Below, piece by piece: positions 18,190 through 28,320 of a stretch of DNA of 64,000 nucleotides. The stretch's first letter is position 1. Every line of letters starts with the position of its first letter. The notes beneath the pieces were generated by a model. The model was not told where the DNA came from. It ran no database searches and saw only the letters and a list, made by a program, of their open reading frames with translations. The DNA comes from Flavobacterium commune (GTDB lineage: Bacteria; Bacteroidota; Bacteroidia; Flavobacteriales; Flavobacteriaceae), in the NCBI RefSeq assembly GCF_001857965.1, contig NZ_CP017774.1:1054001-1118000 (forward strand). Direction: 5' to 3'. The translations under genes were made by a program, and so were the position numbers.

Positions 18190-19686
18190 TTATTTATAAA
18201 AAGGATTTTGCACAAGTGCTTTATTAGCAAAAAGTTCATTCGTGTTTATAGGTAAATAATGACTATTTGGATCTCTTAATTTAGCAACTACGGATTGTTG
18301 TTGCTCCGGAAGAGCACCCGAAACTCCTGCATCAAGTATTATATCAAGTCTTTCATAATTATTTCTTTTGGCATTACGAAGAATATCAAACCATCTCTTC
18401 CCTTCATAAGCAAATTCACGAGCACGCTCAGCCAATAAATAATTTATGATTTCGATTTTGTTTTCGGAACCTACTTCTTGTGAGGTTACTTCCAAAGCAT
18501 TCCGTCTTAATCGTATTTCTTCAATAATTTCTATTGCCTCTGAACCTCTATTCAACTCAGTAAGTGCTTCGGCTTTCATTAACAACACATCAGCAAAACG
18601 ATAAACAAACCAATGGGTATCTGAATTTTGTACTTCTTTATAATCATTAAAATTCAAGCCTACATACTTATAGATTTGAGAAGTACCCGGAACTAAAGAG
18701 GCACGTTCTCCACGTACATCCCTATTGTTAGCATTTTCTAAATCAATACCAAAAACATCTTCCAAAACACTTTCCCTGCCTAAAAACTGAGGTCTTATAA
18801 CAAATATATTATAGAAAGAATTTAAGTTAGATGGTGTAAATTGAAATTCGAAAATACTCTCTGTAGAGTTACCCTGGGCATACACAGTTGTAAACCAATT
18901 GCTAGAAGCTTGTATTAATCTAAATCTTGGTGAAGCAATTACCTTATCAGCAGCAATGACTGCTTTTTCATAATCTTCTACCCATAAATAAACATCTGCC
19001 TGCATTGCATTAATAGCATAAGTAGTTATACGACCTCTATTTGATGCGTTATCTCCGTAATCTTCTACTCCATATTGCTCTGCTAATTCTAAATCTTTTA
19101 TCACCTGAGCAAAAACCTCACTTTGAGTATTAGTTGGTAATTGAAAATTATCTGCATCACTTAATGTTGCATCTAATTTTAAAGGCACATCTCTATAGGT
19201 ACGAGCCAATGTAAAGTACAAATAGGCCCTAATAGCCAAAGCTTCTGAAAGAAAATGATTTAACTGCGTTTGGGTTAGGGTTGGATCCTCTGCTCTAACT
19301 GCTGGGGCTAAATCAATAACCGTATTACAATAATTGATAGTTCTGTAAAAAGCAGACCAATCGGTTAATTCATTAGAAGCTATGATATTCGAATTCATAA
19401 TATCTCTTTGATCTTCGGTAACATTCCCTCCGGGAGCAATCATATCTCCCCTCAATTCTCCATACATAAATAAATATTGAGACAAAGGCAAATCATTTAC
19501 CCCAGGAGGCGAATTTAACATCGAAGAATAAATCCCTATTACCGCTGCCTGTATGTCTTCTTTGGTTTTCCAGAATTCCTCACGTATAATTCCATCCTGA
19601 GGACGTAAATCCAAATAGCTATCGCACGAACTTGTCGATACGAAAAGTATAAAGATTGCTAATATTGTTTTTATTTTAGTTTGCAT
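18190..19686 (-). CDS. SusD/RagB family outer-membrane lipoprotein (first pair)
   Basis: A 498-residue SusD-like protein. It has the lipobox VSTSSCDSYLDLRPQDG (Cys about 21), the N-terminal IQAAVIGIYSSML helix, TPR-like helices with ALAIRAYLYFTLARTYRDVPL, WFVYRFADVLLMKAEALTEL, and the conserved C-terminal LLAERAREFAYEGKRWFDILR and SHYLPI motifs. It should cap the barrel of the SusC encoded 19 bp upstream and bind its ligand at the cell surface. Smaller than the second SusD of the operon (584 residues) and clearly not a recent duplicate of it. Confidence 0.95.
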   Translation of the reverse strand: MQTKIKTILAIFILFVSTSSCDSYLDLRPQDGIIREEFWKTKEDIQAAVIGIYSSMLNSPPGVNDLPLSQYLFMYGELRGDMIAPGGNVTEDQRDIMNSNIIASNELTDWSAFYRTINYCNTVIDLAPAVRAEDPTLTQTQLNHFLSEALAIRAYLYFTLARTYRDVPLKLDATLSDADNFQLPTNTQSEVFAQVIKDLELAEQYGVEDYGDNASNRGRITTYAINAMQADVYLWVEDYEKAVIAADKVIASPRFRLIQASSNWFTTVYAQGNSTESIFEFQFTPSNLNSFYNIFVIRPQFLGRESVLEDVFGIDLENANNRDVRGERASLVPGTSQIYKYVGLNFNDYKEVQNSDTHWFVYRFADVLLMKAEALTELNRGSEAIEIIEEIRLRRNALEVTSQEVGSENKIEIINYLLAERAREFAYEGKRWFDILRNAKRNNYERLDIILDAGVSGALPEQQQSVVAKLRDPNSHYLPINTNELFANKALVQNPFYK

Positions 19687-19705
19687 AAATCAAATATTTT
19701 TTTAT

Positions 19706-22700
19706 TTAAAAACGGGTTGTTAGACCAAATGAGAAACGTTTTGTAGGGGGTGTAGATGCGTTATCTATTGAAATTCCAAAAGCTCCTCTTCCCATACTTA
19801 CCTCAGGATCCTGACCTCTGTATTTTGTAAATGTATATAAGTTATCTGCTGTCACATACATTCTTACTTCATCTAAATTTAATTTTTTCAATAGATTTTT
19901 ACCCCAGTTATAACTAAGAGTTACCGAACGAAGACGAACAAAAGAAGCATCCTCTACATAACGATCAGAACCTAACCAGTTGTATCCTGCTCCATAAACT
20001 GCTCTGGGCATATTAGTAACATCTCCCGGATTACGCCATCTGGCCAAAGTTGCAGTACTTTGGTTACTCCATCCATACATATTTGTAGTATTCATATCAG
20101 TACCGTTTATAATATCATAATTCAAACGATAGGTAAAGAAAAGGTTTAATTTCCATTGGTTGTTAAAACTAACATTTGGACCAAAACCTCCCGCTAGTTT
20201 AGGATTACTGTTTCCTAAATACACCACATCACGACTATCAATATTACCATCCTTGTTAATATCTTCATAAATAGCATCACCTGGTTGAAATGTATAATCA
20301 GTTAATGGATAATTAAAACGCATAAACACATCTTGTCCGTTTGGTCCCACAATTACATTACCTCTGGCATCTCTGGCTTTAGTTGCTTCAAGATCAGTAT
20401 AAACTCCTTTAAAACGGTATCCATAAAAAGAACCAAAAGGATTATCCACCTGAAGGAAACGCTTGAACTGTCCATTTCTATCTGTATTTCCACTTTCAGT
20501 GGCAACAAATTCAGAAATTTCAGTAATCATATTTTGATTTGCAGCAATATTGAAATTAAAATCTACCCTCCATTTTCCTGATTTATAAGGAGTAGCATTA
20601 AGACCTATTTCCCATCCTCTATTTTCCAACGTTCCTACGTTTTGATCAGATATTACACTATAACCAGAAACAGCACTTACACCAAGGTCTTCAAATCGAA
20701 GATCTTTGGTAGTTGTTTTATATATCTCAGCATCTATACTCAAACGTTTATTAAACATTTGAAGATTGAATCCTAAATTGGAACCAATTTTTGTCTCCCA
20801 ACGCAAATTATTCAACTGCATATTTCCCGGAACAACACCATTAAGACCTAAATACTGTGTTTGATAATTGTTATAAATATTATAGAAAACATAATCCTCT
20901 TTAGGTGCTCCTCCTGAATGTCCATAACTCAATCGCATACTTAAGTCATCGATATTTTTAAAATTTTGCATAAATGGCTCTCCTGAAATCCTCCAACGAG
21001 TGGATATAGAAGGAAAATAACCGTATTTATTGTTATCTGCAAATTTTGAATTTCCATCAGCTCTTAAACCAACATTTATCAAATAGCGATCTAACAAACC
21101 GTATTGAGCACTAAACACAGCTCCTACGTTTCTTGCTTGAGTATTAGAAGTAAATAATGAACCTGTTTGTGTTCTGGATGGATTTGAGGGGTCTGTCAAT
21201 AAAGAAGAAGCCGTATTAGAAGTCATTGCCTGATGTGCAGTATAACGAAAATCATTCGACTGCAATGACAATAAAGCTTGAAATGTTTGTTTTTCTCCTA
21301 TATTAGGCGTGTAAATAAAATTTGTTTTTGTAATAATACTAGACTGATCAGAATCACCATCATAAGCTCTATTAACAACTGTCTCTGTGAAAGGACGACC
21401 TGTTGCATTTTGAGGTAAAAAAGATTTATTCTTTCTTGAGGCATAATCAAATTGTAAATCAAAAGTTGACATAAATACCTTAGGAATAATACTAACACTC
21501 AAATTGAAGTGAGGAACAATACGATCTTCTGCTATATCATTTATAGCTAACTCAGCCATGGCAAGCGGATTATAAGTACCTCCATAAGTACCCTGAACGT
21601 TGAATGCTGGTGAGAAATAATTTGGAGTCAAATTTCCTACTTCGTCATACTCATAAATACTCATATTAGGCATTTTGGTATAAGCTACTCCTCTTAATTT
21701 GTCTTCACTATCTTTAGAGTTAACATAATTACGTTGCGTATCTGTATGTGTATATGAAATATCTGTCTTAAACTTAATACGGTCAGATACAACATAATCC
21801 AGATTTAACCTTGCGTTTACTCTTTCTAATCCAGTACCTATAGTAACTCCTTTTTGTTTATAATAACCTACCGAGGTAAAATATCTTGCTTTTTGCCCTC
21901 CTCCCTGCAAAGAAAGGTTGTGATCTCCTGTAATACCGGGTTGAGTGATTGCATCTACCCAATTGGTATTTTGACTGTAATTATTAAAATAATATACATC
22001 CTGAGGATCATATTGAAACTCCTTTACAGTAAGTGTATTCAAAGGCACACCATTTCTATTCATAAATGCCTCTGGGATTAATTGTGAATATTGATCTCCA
22101 CTTAACATAGGAATAGTAGGAGGCAACTTAGAATAAGTCCCTCTGTAAGTATAAGTAATCTTTGGCGCACCTACTGATCCACGCTTAGTCGTAATTAATA
22201 AAACTCCTGCAGCTGCACGAGATCCCCATATGGCCGTAGCGGCTGCATCTTTTAAAATGGTAATGGTTTCAATATCGGATGGTGCAATATTAATTAGGGC
22301 AGCATAACTCTGATCATCAGCCGATCCAAAATTAAAATCATCAGGTACTGAAGTTTCATAAGGCATCCCATCAACAACTATTAAAGGATCTGAAGAACCC
22401 GTAATTGAAGAAGTTCCTCGAATACGAATTTGCATCCCTGCTCCCGGATCTCCACTACTGGCAACAATATCAACTCCAGACAAACGACCTTGTAAAGCTT
22501 CGTCGATAGATGCCGCTTGTGTATTTTCTAAATCGGCCGCATTAATACTTACCGAACTGGTAGTACGATCACGATCCGCAATTCTCATCAAACCATTATC
22601 TGATGACTTAGAAGCAGTAAGAACAATCTCTTTTAATGATTCAACACTAGAAACCAATTTAACTTTAATTGATTGTCTCCCATTGATAGTAATAGTCTGT

Positions 22701-22981
22701 GATTTATATCCAATAGTAGAAACTACTATTTTATTATTTGGATTTTTAATTCGTAAAGCAAAATTTCCATCAAAATCGGTTACTGTGGATCCTACGGTAC
22801 GATTTTCTGCATCCTGCTCAATAACGGTTGCTCCAGGAATCGTTAAATTATCCCCAGCATCAAAGACCTGACCACGTAACATAGTAGCTGCTGCTGGCTG
22901 TTGGGCTAATGCAGGCATAACTGCCAGAATAAAAAAGGCAAAAGTAAAACTGCGTAATATATTTATAATTGGTTGTCTCAT
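19706..22981 (-). CDS. SusC/RagA TonB-dependent transporter (first pair)
   Basis: A 1091-residue outer-membrane transporter. Signal peptide residues 1-26 (ending PALAQ). Carboxypeptidase-regulatory-like domain about 35-110 (LRGQVFDAGDNLTIPGATVI, DFDGNFALRI). A LKEIVLTAS segment probably acts as the TonB-box region. Plug domain about 135-265 (IDEALQGRLSGVDIVASSGDPG, LIVVDGMPYET, ILKDAAATAIWGSRAAAGVLLITTKRG), then a 22-strand barrel. It begins 4 bp after the first FAS1 gene, which suggests translational coupling and stoichiometric production of the FAS1 protein with this transporter. Confidence 0.96.
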   Translation of the reverse strand: MRQPIINILRSFTFAFFILAVMPALAQQPAAATMLRGQVFDAGDNLTIPGATVIEQDAENRTVGSTVTDFDGNFALRIKNPNNKIVVSTIGYKSQTITINGRQSIKVKLVSSVESLKEIVLTASKSSDNGLMRIADRDRTTSSVSINAADLENTQAASIDEALQGRLSGVDIVASSGDPGAGMQIRIRGTSSITGSSDPLIVVDGMPYETSVPDDFNFGSADDQSYAALINIAPSDIETITILKDAAATAIWGSRAAAGVLLITTKRGSVGAPKITYTYRGTYSKLPPTIPMLSGDQYSQLIPEAFMNRNGVPLNTLTVKEFQYDPQDVYYFNNYSQNTNWVDAITQPGITGDHNLSLQGGGQKARYFTSVGYYKQKGVTIGTGLERVNARLNLDYVVSDRIKFKTDISYTHTDTQRNYVNSKDSEDKLRGVAYTKMPNMSIYEYDEVGNLTPNYFSPAFNVQGTYGGTYNPLAMAELAINDIAEDRIVPHFNLSVSIIPKVFMSTFDLQFDYASRKNKSFLPQNATGRPFTETVVNRAYDGDSDQSSIITKTNFIYTPNIGEKQTFQALLSLQSNDFRYTAHQAMTSNTASSLLTDPSNPSRTQTGSLFTSNTQARNVGAVFSAQYGLLDRYLINVGLRADGNSKFADNNKYGYFPSISTRWRISGEPFMQNFKNIDDLSMRLSYGHSGGAPKEDYVFYNIYNNYQTQYLGLNGVVPGNMQLNNLRWETKIGSNLGFNLQMFNKRLSIDAEIYKTTTKDLRFEDLGVSAVSGYSVISDQNVGTLENRGWEIGLNATPYKSGKWRVDFNFNIAANQNMITEISEFVATESGNTDRNGQFKRFLQVDNPFGSFYGYRFKGVYTDLEATKARDARGNVIVGPNGQDVFMRFNYPLTDYTFQPGDAIYEDINKDGNIDSRDVVYLGNSNPKLAGGFGPNVSFNNQWKLNLFFTYRLNYDIINGTDMNTTNMYGWSNQSTATLARWRNPGDVTNMPRAVYGAGYNWLGSDRYVEDASFVRLRSVTLSYNWGKNLLKKLNLDEVRMYVTADNLYTFTKYRGQDPEVSMGRGAFGISIDNASTPPTKRFSFGLTTRF

Positions 22982-22985
22982 TTTA

Positions 22986-25238
22986 TTACTGAATTTTAGG
23001 AAGTGTAAGATAGTTGTCTATTAAATGAATCAAAGACCTGTCTGCCAAGTTGTTACTTGAAGCTTTAATATAATTTGCAGCTGGATTATTACCTCCAATT
23101 GAACTATCTGTCGTTGCATCTTTAAAGGATAAAGTCCTTGGCGAATTTGTACTCTCAACTCTTACGTATGTTTTCTCACCAAAACTATCTTTTCTAAGGG
23201 TTTCAAATAGACCTGTTACCAAGCCATCATCAGAAGCTGTAGCATTAACTAAAATATGATAACTAATAAAATCAGCTACTTTATCTTTATCACCTTGTAA
23301 ACTTGGATTATCTGAAGCTGGCAAAACTCCAGCCAATTTAGCCCTAGCAATCGCTGCATTATCAGGAACTAAAAAAGTATAAGAAGTTCCTAGACTAACC
23401 CCTTGAATAGCACCTGTAGTTGCGTTATAAAGAGTGGAATTTTTAAGATAATTAAAAAATGATGAAAATTGAGATCCTGGTATTTCGGCCAATTCTTTAA
23501 TCTCTAAACCTTGAGGTCTATCAGTAAATCCAAGTAAATTATCTATATAATAAGTTACTCCATTTTGTTGAACATCTCCATCTCCTACTATATTAACAAC
23601 AGTACCCGCAACTTCATTACCTGCAGCATACAATTTGCCATGATCCCATTTAATATACTCTCCAGGGAAATCCAAATCTCCGGTACGTATAATTCCAGAA
23701 GAAGTAAATATATCATCTAATTCTCCATTTGGAGTAGCAACTATACTATTGTAAAGTATTCGATACAAACGTGAACTTGCTGCTCCTCCTGAAACGCTTA
23801 ACCCTGTTGTTGGAGAGGTGTAAACCCATTGAGAACTATTAATATCATAATTGTAACCTAAAGAACGAAGCAAAGTATCAGAAGGCAAAAACAAAACAAA
23901 TTTATTTCTGATATTACTAATCATTTGTTTGATTTCTGTACTATTATACAATCTTGTGGCAAGTGTAAAAGCAGGATCTAAGTATGCTGATGTATAAACA
24001 CTATAAAATAAATTCGATTTCTGTACTACATTTGAGCCATAAAAGAAACCATTACTTAATATTTTTTTATCAATGATATTTGTATTAAAATCAAATCGTA
24101 AATCTTCTCCTAAACCGTTGTCATAGCTTGCAGCTTTTGATGGCCATACAGCATTTTTAACCATGTGAGCATTAAAAAAATCTTGGAAAACATACAGAGG
24201 AAGATTATCCATTGTAAAATGTTTTAAAAGAATATCTCTTACAAAAGGCTCCATAGCAGCATTATCTGGGGCAATCATTGTAAAAGCATCACTTTGACCA
24301 TCATTATCTGCCTCTTTAAGATAGTTCTCACTATTTGGTGAAAATGATAATCCGGAATTATAAAACTTAATAAAAACATTATCTGATTTTCCAGTAAAAT
24401 TTTTGTAACTGGTAGTTACTGTTTCATTAAAAACATAGGTAACCAAATGTTCCTCAAGCATTTTATAAAATTTACTGTATTTGCTATTTACTCCTTTAGC
24501 ATTATCTTCTTCTAAATATTTCCCTATGCTTAATGGAGGTAAACTAACCTTATCTACTTCATGAATAATACCATTCTCAGCAATTATATCAGCTTGTTGA
24601 ACACCTCCATCAAATAAATTAAAACCTGTATATTCTTTATCAGGATAGAAATAATTAAAATCAAAAGAACTCAAGGTTTTAGCCGTAAAATATTCATCGG
24701 TAAAATAAGTAACATACTTATTATTGTTATCAGCAAAGGCATAACCTCCATTACGATTGGCATCAACTACAACCATTGGAGTGCCGTTTACTATTTTATT
24801 TTGATAACCATCATAATAGGCTGTTCTTCTTCTAAAGGCATTATCCTTAACCCAACCTTGCGCACTTTGGTAATCAGAAAGCTGATCTTCTCTAAAGGCA
24901 TTATAAACAAGTGCATATCTAACAATCTTAGATGCTGTTGCCTCATCTATTTGACTTACACTTGAGATTCCATTCTCCTGAAAATAAGCTGTAAAAGCCG
25001 CGTCGTTAGGCGCAAACATTGTCCAATATCCTGACTTACTCAAGATGTCCTTGTAGCCTGCTTTTTCAATTAAGGCTGTGAAATTTTTATAATTACCTAG
25101 CTCTTCCAATCTCTGGTAAATGGGGTCTTCAAGATAATCTGGACGTGCATAGTATTCATCAAATACGTCTCGACTACAACTGGCAAACAATGCCAGAAGA
25201 GGTAGGATTAATAAATAATAGTTAATTTTTCTCTTCAT
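22986..25238 (-). CDS. Large FAS1-repeat lipoprotein, first gene of the operon
   Basis: A 750-residue putative lipoprotein (lipobox ALFASCS, Cys about 21). I count four FAS1-like units: about 38-240 (YKNFTALIEKAGYKDILSKS, WTMFAPNDAAFTAYF, NGIIHEVDKVSLPP); about 255-400 (FTMIAPDNAAMEPFV); about 410-575 (FVLFLPSDTLLRSL, VTYYIDNLLGF); and about 585-748 (FSSFFNYLKNSTLYN, TFLVPDNAAIARAK, SLIHLIDNYLTLP). Units 1 and 2 carry long insertions. It leads the operon, whereas genes for surface binding proteins more often follow SusCD. It is probably displayed on the cell surface. Ligand unknown. Confidence 0.85.
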   Translation of the reverse strand: MKRKINYYLLILPLLALFASCSRDVFDEYYARPDYLEDPIYQRLEELGNYKNFTALIEKAGYKDILSKSGYWTMFAPNDAAFTAYFQENGISSVSQIDEATASKIVRYALVYNAFREDQLSDYQSAQGWVKDNAFRRRTAYYDGYQNKIVNGTPMVVVDANRNGGYAFADNNNKYVTYFTDEYFTAKTLSSFDFNYFYPDKEYTGFNLFDGGVQQADIIAENGIIHEVDKVSLPPLSIGKYLEEDNAKGVNSKYSKFYKMLEEHLVTYVFNETVTTSYKNFTGKSDNVFIKFYNSGLSFSPNSENYLKEADNDGQSDAFTMIAPDNAAMEPFVRDILLKHFTMDNLPLYVFQDFFNAHMVKNAVWPSKAASYDNGLGEDLRFDFNTNIIDKKILSNGFFYGSNVVQKSNLFYSVYTSAYLDPAFTLATRLYNSTEIKQMISNIRNKFVLFLPSDTLLRSLGYNYDINSSQWVYTSPTTGLSVSGGAASSRLYRILYNSIVATPNGELDDIFTSSGIIRTGDLDFPGEYIKWDHGKLYAAGNEVAGTVVNIVGDGDVQQNGVTYYIDNLLGFTDRPQGLEIKELAEIPGSQFSSFFNYLKNSTLYNATTGAIQGVSLGTSYTFLVPDNAAIARAKLAGVLPASDNPSLQGDKDKVADFISYHILVNATASDDGLVTGLFETLRKDSFGEKTYVRVESTNSPRTLSFKDATTDSSIGGNNPAANYIKASSNNLADRSLIHLIDNYLTLPKIQ

Positions 25239-25341
25239 TATTGGTTAGCTTATAAAGTGGTGAATAAATTAATTGTGTTTTTTTTAACTGTTTTTTTGTT
25301 AGTATTTAACTTTTCAAATTTATAGGTTCAACTTATTACAT

Positions 25342-25360
25342 CTATCCTGCTGTATCCTGT
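25342..25360 (-). promoter_or_regulatory. Direct-repeat regulatory motif, copy A
   Basis: On the minus strand it reads ACAGGATACAGCAGGATAG: two CAGG cores ten bases apart, the second followed by ATA. It lies 104 bp upstream of the FAS1 start and 19 bp upstream of the presumed -7 element (25315-25322), i.e. over or just above the -33 region. Confidence 0.55.
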
Positions 25361-25788
25361 TTTTTATATATATTTAAAAAAACTCATTATTAAATATACA
25401 TATCGCATTCTATTTACTAATATTTTAGCAATAGAAAAACCATTGTATTTATTGGTCTTCAACATCTATTTTCCCTGTTCTTGAAATGTAAAAAACACAT
25501 GTATATTAAATTAACATAAATTTTACATTTAAAAACAATAACAAACTCTGTATCCAAATTTTAAAACTTACTCTCTTAGCTAACCTAAATCAAAAAAAAT
25601 TGTTAAAAAAGCACTTCAAACCTCAAAAAACAGCAACAAATACAAAATCAACAACTTACATCATAAATAAAAGAGTTTTATAAAGATACAAAAAACAACA
25701 AACAACTGAATAACAAATAATTATACTCAAAAACCAACAGAGAATTTAAAAATAAATCTCAATCCCTTTAAAATTTAAAAAATAAATC

Positions 25789-25819
25789 TATATTTGCATA
25801 CCGGAACAGAACAGTATAG
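25789..25819 (+). promoter_or_regulatory. -7 element and weak motif copy before the xyl regulator gene
   Basis: TATATTTG (25789-25796) fits TAnnTTTG. CCGGAACAGAACAGTATAG (25801-25819) matches the 19-bp motif at 12 of 19 positions against copy A, and would lie just downstream of the transcription start. This would allow autoregulation, which is inference. Confidence 0.45.
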
Positions 25820-25821
25820 TT

Positions 25822-26820
25822 ATGGAAAAGAAATTTACTTTCAAAATCAATCACGATAGCGATATTCCTAAATATCAGCAATTAGTCAATTCCATTAACA
25901 ATGCTATTGCGGAAAACATTTTAGGCAAAGGAGAACAACTGCCTTCTGTTAATAGTATCTGTCAAAAAAACCAATTATCAAGAGATACTGTTTTTAAAGC
26001 CTATTCTATTTTAAAGGAGCAAAAACTAATTGACTCCGTTCCTAACAAAGGTTACTTTGTAGCCGGAGAAACCAGAAAAGTACTTTTAGTCCTGGACACC
26101 TTCAAAGCTTATAAAGAAGTACTGTACCATTCTTTCGTTGACAATCTGGCTGAAAATATTATTGTAGATGTACAATTTCATCATTATAATATTGACAATT
26201 TCAAAAACATCATCAATAATAGCATCGGCAAATACTATAAATATGTAGTAATGAATTTTGATGATAAAGAAGTTGCTTCAACTTTGACATCAATTTCAAA
26301 CGAAAAGTTATTATTGATTGACTGGAATATCCATTCGAAATCTAAAAACAATTTTGTATTTCAGGATTTTGGTAAAGCTTTTTATGATGCCCTAAAACAA
26401 GGAGAAAATTTATTTAAGAAATACGAACAAGTCATTTTCATCTATCCTCCTTTTACCTATCACCCAAAAGAGACTTTGGAATATTTTAAAAAGTTTTGTT
26501 CTGATTTTAATCTAAAACACAAAATCATCTACAAACTCAACGATTTCTACCTTCAAAAAAACACTGCCTACATTAGTGTAAGCGATCGAATTCTGGGAAT
26601 GTTTTTAGAACAATGCCGGGAGAAAAATTTTGAACCCGGAAAAGACATTGGCTTTTTATCCTATAATGAAACCCCAATGAAAAAATTCATCTACAAAGGC
26701 ATTTCGGTCGTTACAACTGATTTTAACCAATTAGGAATAAAAGCAGCAGAGTTTGTGTCCAAAGATGAACCCATGAAAATTTACATACCAACTAATTTAA
26801 TAAAAAGAGAATCATTATAA
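25822..26820 (+). CDS. GntR-family regulator with LacI-type sugar-binding domain
   Basis: A 332-residue transcription factor. Residues about 12-78 form a GntR winged helix (YQQLVNSINNAIAENILGKG, QLPSVNSICQ, LSRDTVFKAYSILKEQKLI, NKGYFVAG). Residues about 85-330 resemble a periplasmic-binding-protein/LacI effector domain (KVLLVLDTFKAYKE, VIFIYPPFTYHPKETLEYFKKF, PGKDIGFLSYNETPMKKF, GISVVTTDFNQLGIKAAEF). This hybrid is typical of sugar regulators in Bacteroidota. It is 3 bp from xylulokinase, so it likely senses xylose, xylulose or an oligosaccharide and controls its own operon, possibly also the divergent FAS1-SusCD operon. The start follows a -7 element by 25 bp. Confidence 0.88.
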   Translation: MEKKFTFKINHDSDIPKYQQLVNSINNAIAENILGKGEQLPSVNSICQKNQLSRDTVFKAYSILKEQKLIDSVPNKGYFVAGETRKVLLVLDTFKAYKEVLYHSFVDNLAENIIVDVQFHHYNIDNFKNIINNSIGKYYKYVVMNFDDKEVASTLTSISNEKLLLIDWNIHSKSKNNFVFQDFGKAFYDALKQGENLFKKYEQVIFIYPPFTYHPKETLEYFKKFCSDFNLKHKIIYKLNDFYLQKNTAYISVSDRILGMFLEQCREKNFEPGKDIGFLSYNETPMKKFIYKGISVVTTDFNQLGIKAAEFVSKDEPMKIYIPTNLIKRESL

Positions 26821-26823
26821 ATT

Positions 26824-28305
26824 ATGTATTATATAGGATACGATATAGGAAGCTCCTCAGTCAAGGTAGCCTTGGTTGAAGCAGCTACAGGAAAAAAAAT
26901 TATAGCACTGCATGAACCAGCCGATGAAATGGCAATTACAGCCTACCATAAAGACTGGGCCGAACAAGACCCTGAAATGTGGTGGGAATATTGTTGCATT
27001 GCAAGCAAAAGAGCCATCAAAGAAGCCAATATTGACGCTTCAAAAATAACCGGCGTTGGTATTTCTTATCAAATGCACGGATTAGTCGTAGTTGACAAAG
27101 AAGGGAAATCATTGCGAAATTCTATCATTTGGTGCGATAGCCGTGCGGTAGAAATTGGAGACAAAGCATTCGAAGATTTAGGAGAAGAGCAATGTGCTAC
27201 TCACCTACTGAATTCACCGGGAAATTTCACAGCATCCAAATTAACCTGGGTAAAAGAAAACGAACCTGAAATTTACGACAAGATTTACAAATACATGTTG
27301 CCTGGTGATTTTATAGCTTACAAATTGACTGGAGAAATAAATACTACCAAAAACGGTCTTTCCGAAGGAATGCTTTGGGATTACAAAGAAAATGAAGTCG
27401 CCGATTGGCTACTGAGATATTATGGAATTGATTCATCACTAACCCCAACAATTGTTGACAATTTCACAAACCAAAGTTTCCTGAACGAAAAAGGAGCTAA
27501 AGAATCTGGACTTCCTGTTGGCATTCCTGTAGTGTATCGTGCGGGTGACCAACCCAACAATGCCTTATCATTAAATATTTTAAAACCAGGTGAAGTTGCT
27601 GCAACAGGCGGAACATCAGGTGTTATATATGCTGTAACTGATCAGTTAAAATCAAAAGAGACTTCCAGAATCAACAGCTTTGTTCATGTTAATTATGCCA
27701 ACGAAAAACCTACGGTAGGTAAATTATTGTGTATTAATGGCGCTGGAATTCAGTACCGCTGGTTACGCAATCATTGCGGAATGGATTCTTATGAAAACAT
27801 GAATGTAAAAGCCGAAGAGGTTTCGGTAGGTTCTGACGGCGTGGTTGTGATTCCTTTTGGAAACGGAGCTGAAAGAATGTTTAACAATAAAAACATTGGT
27901 AGTCATTTCTTGAATCTAAACCTCAACAAACATGGACACGGGCATTTGTACCGTGCCACTCTGGAAGGAATTGCCTTTGCTTTTGTGTATGGAATGGAAA
28001 TCATGAAAGCTGATAATGCACAAATAAATGTGATTCGAGCAGGAAATGACAACTTGTTTCGCTCCGAAATTTTTTCGAATACCGTTGCCACATTAATTGG
28101 TCACGAAATAGAAATTTACAACACTACAGGAGCTGTTGGAGCTGCAAGAGCAGTCGGTTTAATTGATGGTGATTATGAGACTTTTGGTGATAATATTATC
28201 AAAAACGACCACGTAATGACATTTATGCCTTTACAAAATAGCACACCTTATTTAATCGCATATCAAAATTGGAAAAAAGAACTAGAACTTATTATAAACA
28301 AATAA
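26824..28305 (+). CDS. xylB: Xylulokinase
   Basis: A 493-residue FGGY-family carbohydrate kinase that phosphorylates D-xylulose to xylulose 5-phosphate. Seen: the ATP-site DIGSSSVKVALVE at the N-terminus, WAEQDPEMWWE, GVGISYQMHGLVVVD, NSIIWCDSRAVEIG, LLPGDF-type MLPGDFIAYKLTG, and the catalytic Asp242 in YRAGDQPNNALS. GGTSGVIYAVT and GAVGAARAVG belong to the C-terminal domain. It is cytoplasmic. Position between a GntR/LacI-type regulator and xylose isomerase makes the xylulokinase assignment strong among FGGY kinases. Confidence 0.95.
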   Translation: MYYIGYDIGSSSVKVALVEAATGKKIIALHEPADEMAITAYHKDWAEQDPEMWWEYCCIASKRAIKEANIDASKITGVGISYQMHGLVVVDKEGKSLRNSIIWCDSRAVEIGDKAFEDLGEEQCATHLLNSPGNFTASKLTWVKENEPEIYDKIYKYMLPGDFIAYKLTGEINTTKNGLSEGMLWDYKENEVADWLLRYYGIDSSLTPTIVDNFTNQSFLNEKGAKESGLPVGIPVVYRAGDQPNNALSLNILKPGEVAATGGTSGVIYAVTDQLKSKETSRINSFVHVNYANEKPTVGKLLCINGAGIQYRWLRNHCGMDSYENMNVKAEEVSVGSDGVVVIPFGNGAERMFNNKNIGSHFLNLNLNKHGHGHLYRATLEGIAFAFVYGMEIMKADNAQINVIRAGNDNLFRSEIFSNTVATLIGHEIEIYNTTGAVGAARAVGLIDGDYETFGDNIIKNDHVMTFMPLQNSTPYLIAYQNWKKELELIINK

Positions 28306-28320
28306 ACTAAAAACAAAAAA

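Larger units (their letters stand above)
25239..25821. promoter_or_regulatory. Divergent intergenic region between the FAS1-SusCD operon and the xyl operon
   Basis: A 583-bp AT-rich gap. Near the left operon there is TAAATTTG on the minus strand (25315-25322), a fair -7 element, and a copy of the 19-bp direct-repeat motif at 25342-25360. The middle (about 25400-25760) is A-rich with no gene, hairpin or repeat that I can support. Near the right gene there is TATATTTG (25789-25796) and a weak motif copy at 25801-25819. Confidence 0.6.
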
